DNA from: Erodium maritimum
Taxonomy: Eukaryota > Streptophyta > Magnoliopsida > Geraniales > Geraniaceae
Length of the DNA stretch: 64,000 bases
Assembly (NCBI GenBank): GCA_963921825.1
Contig: OY997588.1
Location: forward strand, 133,641,203 to 133,705,202
Direction of reading: 5' to 3'
Shown one piece after another: positions 60,301 through 64,000 of this stretch. Under the pieces are notes generated by a model that saw only the letters and a list, made by a program, of their open reading frames with translations, did no database searches and was not told the origin of the DNA. How positions within the stretch are numbered: the first letter of the stretch is position 1; each line of letters starts with the position of its first letter. Both the position numbers and the translations under genes were made by a program.

Positions 60301-60881
60301 ATGTGTGAGATTCAGTCATGGTATCTAATACCCATGAATCTTTGGAAGTAGAGAGATGTAGCTCTATAGAGTTAATACCGAATGAAGGCACGATCCCACC
60401 GCCCTTCCTTAGATCATCCAGGTTTCCTGATGAAGGCGCAGTCCTACTGCCCTTCTTCAGATCATCCAGGCTATTTGATGAAGGCGCAGTCCCACTGCCC
60501 TTCTTCAGATCAGCCGTGAACTTCCTGTAATCCCGGTTCCAATGATCAGGCTGTTGGCAGTAGAAGCAGACATTCTCAGGTGTCTCATCTTTCCTGCCAA
60601 GTGCGCATGGGCCCAGCCCTTGCCACTTCCAATTCCCTTGTTGACCATCAGAATATCCTTGGATCCCAGATCCTTGAGATATTCTTCTCAGCAGTTAATG
60701 ACACTTCATGTAACTCTGATATGGTCTTAGAGACAGCCTTGTCAAGGACATATTCTTTGCGTTCAGACTTGAGGACTATCCTCAAAATTCTGTACCAGTC
60801 CAAATAGTTTGTCCCATTTAGCTTGACCCTGTCAAGAATGGTTTTTAATGACAAACTATTAATGTTCGCTGAATTTGCCAT
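57369..60881 (-). pseudogene. Copia gag-pol remnants, multiply inactivated
   Basis: Pieces in order on the minus strand: gag start MANSANINSLSLKTIL (60881), then most of gag is missing; a zinc knuckle near 60570-60520 reads CFYCQQPDHWNRDY, with Tyr in place of the last Cys. The protease active site reads WVLDTM (about 60340), where the family has DTG. The gag-pre-integrase and integrase core (60252-59464) include HSNVCRP, where the family has the catalytic Asp. The integrase tail is at 59285-59016. The reverse transcriptase N-part is at 58927-58556, and DVKTAFLNG onward is at 58521-57940, where FLVL is followed directly by IENDIP, so the YVDD box is gone. RNase H is a short remnant (57701-57504). 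The true polyprotein end near 57369 is still readable. Confidence 0.85.
60384..60527 (-). repeat. Three 48-bp tandem repeats in the gag/protease spacer
   Basis: GAAGGC(A/G)C(A/G) starts recur at 60384, 60432 and 60480, exactly 48 bp apart. In the minus frame each unit encodes 16 residues of the form DDLKKGSGTAPSS, so the repeats keep the frame. Confidence 0.85.
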
Positions 60882-62412
60882 TTGATCTACAACAGATAAA
60901 ATTCAATCAGTAAACTGAATAAATTTTATGAAGATCAAGCTTAAACACCAACAATCAATTCTAAACCTTTAGAATCTGAAACCAAGATCCTTGATTCACT
61001 CGATTAAGCTGAACTAATGCTCACCACTTAATCGAGCTATGTAGGTAGGACTCCATCCAATCACATCCAATGTGACTCTTGGCTAGGGTATGCACTTATG
61101 TACACGGCTTACCCTATCTGTTACCCTAGCTCAACCTCAGGCTGAGAATCGTAGTCGGGTCCACCAATTTTCAACTATGGCCCGTCACTATGTAGGTGCT
61201 CCGCTAATGCGCACGACACCCACATATGTCGTCCAAACCTACTACCCCGCTTTCCCATGGATGCTCCGCTAATGCGCACGACACCCATAGGACGGGGAGG
61301 TAGTAAGGTGTTGATAATTGGGAGGTATCGGACATGACCCGTTTTTACTTGTCCGGTTGTGTTTAAAACTTTGACACATCCTAGATGCGATGAGCACATC
61401 AACTACATTCCAAATGCAATGATGCCTCAAATTACCTCCAATGTAATTCTTCCTTCGAACCCGTCAACTACATCCAATGTAATGACGATTCTAAGGGCTC
61501 ACACACAAGGATTAAAATCCCAATTTTATCTTTGCATGTGAGGTGATATGCTCGGTAAATAAAGTTAAGCATGCAATTCTAAAACACAGAATTAATCATG
61601 CATAAACTAAACCAAGCATAAAGCGATAAATGTGCACATAATAGCCCCCTAAACTAACTCCCACTAGCTTCTTGAGCTCCACCGACTCCAAGCCGATGCC
61701 AACACCCGAAAAGCCCTTTTCGCCCTTTCTTCGTCTTGAGTAAAATATTACAATTTAATACACGACTCGCAGGTCGGGAATAAATAAATATTACAAACAA
61801 GTGGTTCGACGACCACACCTTGAAAGAATAATTACACGTTGACTCTAACGGCTCGCAGGCCGTGAAAAGCGATAAATAATTAAATTGAGCTCGGGGCTAT
61901 TATGTACACCATGCCAACATCACATCACACATCGTGTTATCAAACAAGCATGTTATCAAACATCATGTGATTTTCCGGTTTTAATTAATAGCCAAGTTTC
62001 GAAATTTTTTGATGCTCGGTTTATCGAAACCGTTCAAAAATGAAACTTTTGAACATTTGATCTTCGAGTTCGTCATGACGGTTCCAAACTCGTCATAACT
62101 AACAAAACGGTTTAGCCTTAGCATATCAACCATCCAATGGTCATGCTTGGCCTAGCTCCGTCCAACGGAGCCCCGTTCGGTCTCGGTTTCGGCTCCCCGA
62201 GAGTCCCGCTCCCGAGACCCGAAAAATCAAACTTTTTTCAAAATTTCCAGATTTGAAATAATTTTCAAAAATTCATTTTACATGCATTAAATCCATAAAC
62301 AAGAATTTAAAACATGTTATCAAACAATTTAGCAAAACAACATGCCAAAAACGAAACTTTCAAGCAAAACCGAAACTATGAACACCGTCTTGTGAATCCC
62401 GAAGGTAGCACG
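60882..62412 (-). other. Leader between primer-binding site and gag of the copia element
   Basis: About 1.5 kb without coding sequence. It contains an internal duplication around 61196-61290, with TGCTCCGCTAATGCGCACGA at about 61197 and 61263. Nothing else is recognised. It may contain packaging signals, but none can be identified by eye. Confidence 0.5.
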
Positions 62413-62424
62413 GCTCTGATACCA
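62413..62424 (-). promoter_or_regulatory. Primer-binding site of the copia element
   Basis: In minus sense TGGTATCAGAGC lies one base after the 5' LTR. It is the standard match to the 3' end of plant initiator tRNA-Met. Confidence 0.9.
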
Positions 62425-62425
62425 C

Positions 62426-64000
62426 TGTTGGGTCTCGAGGTAGGGTTGGAGATGAACCAACTCGCAGCGGAAAATCGATGAAAACCAAGAGACGATCAAA
62501 ACCATGAAACAACTAACAAAGAATGGATTAACAAGAGAAAAATTCAGCACTAGTTCTTACCAAAACAAGAACACCGGTTAACGAATGATTGGCTTGAGTC
62601 TCCAAGACGCCTACGTATCCACATGGGAATCAAAGCCACGTAGTTCTTCTCTTTGAGGACTCAAGAACACAAACATGGAGGTGGAAACTAGCCAAACCCG
62701 AAATGGCCATGGAAGAGGGAGAGAAAATGTGTTTCCTATTCTTGTCTTGTGTTTGTTATGTTGAAAAAAGATGACTTAAACATAACAAAACCCATACTTG
62801 TCCAACTAAAGGCATGGGACAAGCATGGTGTCAAGTAAGGTGTAAATAGGACAAAGTATGGCAAGACAAGATTGGGTTAGGTAGTGAATCACCAACACCT
62901 TAATCCTTGTCTTGCTTACTTAGTACTAATTAATCAAGACTTGATTAATTAGTTCCATGGGCCTTGGTTGCATGGGCCTTTCATGGGCTTCTTGGAACAT
63001 GGCCCGTGGCCATTTCCAACGAGGTCCCGTGATTCGCTCATCGCCTCCATGCCTTCCATACCGGAAATGTCCAACATTATCCGACGCGATCAATCCCAAG
63101 ACTCCAAGCCTTGTCTCGATCCGTAAAGTCCTATTCACTTACGGGCACATGACCCAAAACCCAGTTTTGGTCATGTCCCGAGACAACTCCCTTTTGGCCA
63201 TTCTCCATAAATGTGTCAATGAGTTTCATCCTCCGGTGTGACCCTTAGGTTTATGCATGTCAATAGATCAACGTAAAATCCCATTTTACTTGATCCTATT
63301 TAAGTGGCAACTAACGAGACTTTAGTATTGCCTGACACTACATAACGAATCGACCCTGTCGATTCTAACCTTTCCGTCGTCCCTGTCATTATCCTTTTAT
63401 CTCCGATATCCTGATTGAGATAAGGCATAGAGCCGTCATCCTTATTATTCTCAATCACCGTTCCTTGATATGTGAGATGACTGAAGATATGATACCCAGT
63501 ATCATGTGCATGGCCATGCTATTCTTCCAGTCACTCTCGATCAAGTGGCCGAGAACCGATATCTTTCCCATACCTTAGTATGAGGGATAAATCCCTTAGC
63601 CGTCTTTCGTGTCACTCATGTAGCCCGTCCCCAAGCCAATCCTGGCCGTTATGGAAGCCCTGTTACGGACAACGTTAGGCTCAGGTCAAACTCAGTTGTT
63701 GACTACATAGCGATCACAAAGACTCCTTGGTCTAAGGATACATGACAAGCTACAACACTGAATATGTTCATGACTTAATCTATGGCACATATTCAGGGTG
63801 GGTCGTCCAATATCATGTCCCACATGATATCTATGATCAGACTCCGGAATCCCATTCCAATGACTAACAGAACGTAAGCCATAAAGAGCCATCTTTCATA
63901 CTAGTCGCTTCTAGTGAAGCTTTGTTGACTAGGGACCCATCGAGTGTGATCTATCTCGATCTATGGTTCTATTCGCATGGTGGGCATAGATCAGAGCACA
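62426..64000 (-). repeat. 5' LTR of the copia element (cut by the window end)
   Basis: It begins on the plus strand TGTTGGGTCTCGAGG, like the other two copies. The visible part follows the 3' LTR base for base except for about one change (GGTAGTG at about 62880 against GGTGGTG). Confidence 0.9.

Larger units (their letters stand above)
55665..64000 (-). mobile_element. Ty1/copia LTR retrotransposon, young insertion with defective coding region
   Basis: In minus sense the order is 5' LTR (from beyond the window to 62426), primer-binding site (62424-62413), leader, gag-pol remnants (60881-57369), polypurine tract (57367-57353) and 3' LTR (57352-55665). The LTR is 1688 bp with TG...CA ends, so the 5' LTR should end near 64113, just outside the window. 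The 1575 bp of 5' LTR that can be seen differ from the 3' LTR at about one position, indicating a recent insertion. The coding order protease-integrase-reverse transcriptase-RNase H is that of copia. Confidence 0.9.

Overview
This window is nuclear DNA from a flowering plant, most likely a eudicot. The genes carry GT-AG introns and belong to plant families: a PHR1-type MYB-CC factor, an LRR receptor kinase, a GT8 glycosyltransferase, a mitoribosomal protein and flotillins. The intergenic space is packed with plant transposable elements. The species cannot be determined from the sequence. Exon borders were set by hand from splice consensus, reading frame and family resemblance.

Region 1 (1-24154) is gene-rich. 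It holds a PHR1-like phosphate-starvation transcription factor (1282-4221, +), a leucine-rich-repeat receptor kinase of the PXY-like/MIK type (7926-11117, +), an IPUT1/PGSIP6-type glucuronosyltransferase with ten exons (11897-16740, +) and a mitochondrial ribosomal protein S35 gene (20223-24154, -). The space between them is dotted with short Mutator-type inverted-repeat elements. Several have exact 9-bp target duplications.

Region 2 (24690-32100) is a stack of non-LTR retroelements without reverse transcriptase, plus a small TRIM-type LTR element. One non-LTR element is full length, with a 12-bp target duplication.

Region 3 (32100-47100) holds two flotillin genes in direct tandem (32443-34046 and 45305-46854), about 95% identical in protein, with matching promoters and 3' flanks. 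The 11 kb between them is expanded by nested insertions. A short non-LTR element is split by an LTR-like element (TG...CA ends, CATCC duplication), which itself carries a Mutator-type element. A second LTR-like element of the same family lies nearby in opposite orientation.

Region 4 (47160-64000) is almost entirely transposon: LINE-type fragments, more pieces of the same LTR family, and a young Ty1/copia element on the minus strand (55665 to beyond the window). Its two LTRs are nearly identical, but its polyprotein is disabled at several catalytic motifs. It appears to have inserted into an older LTR of its own family (54020-55664).

No operon-like cooperation between the genes is expected. 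The only functional grouping is the flotillin pair. The most unusual content is the group of retroelements that keep an ORF1-like region and a 3' tail but no reverse transcriptase, and the young but defective copia element. Both would need enzymes supplied in trans.
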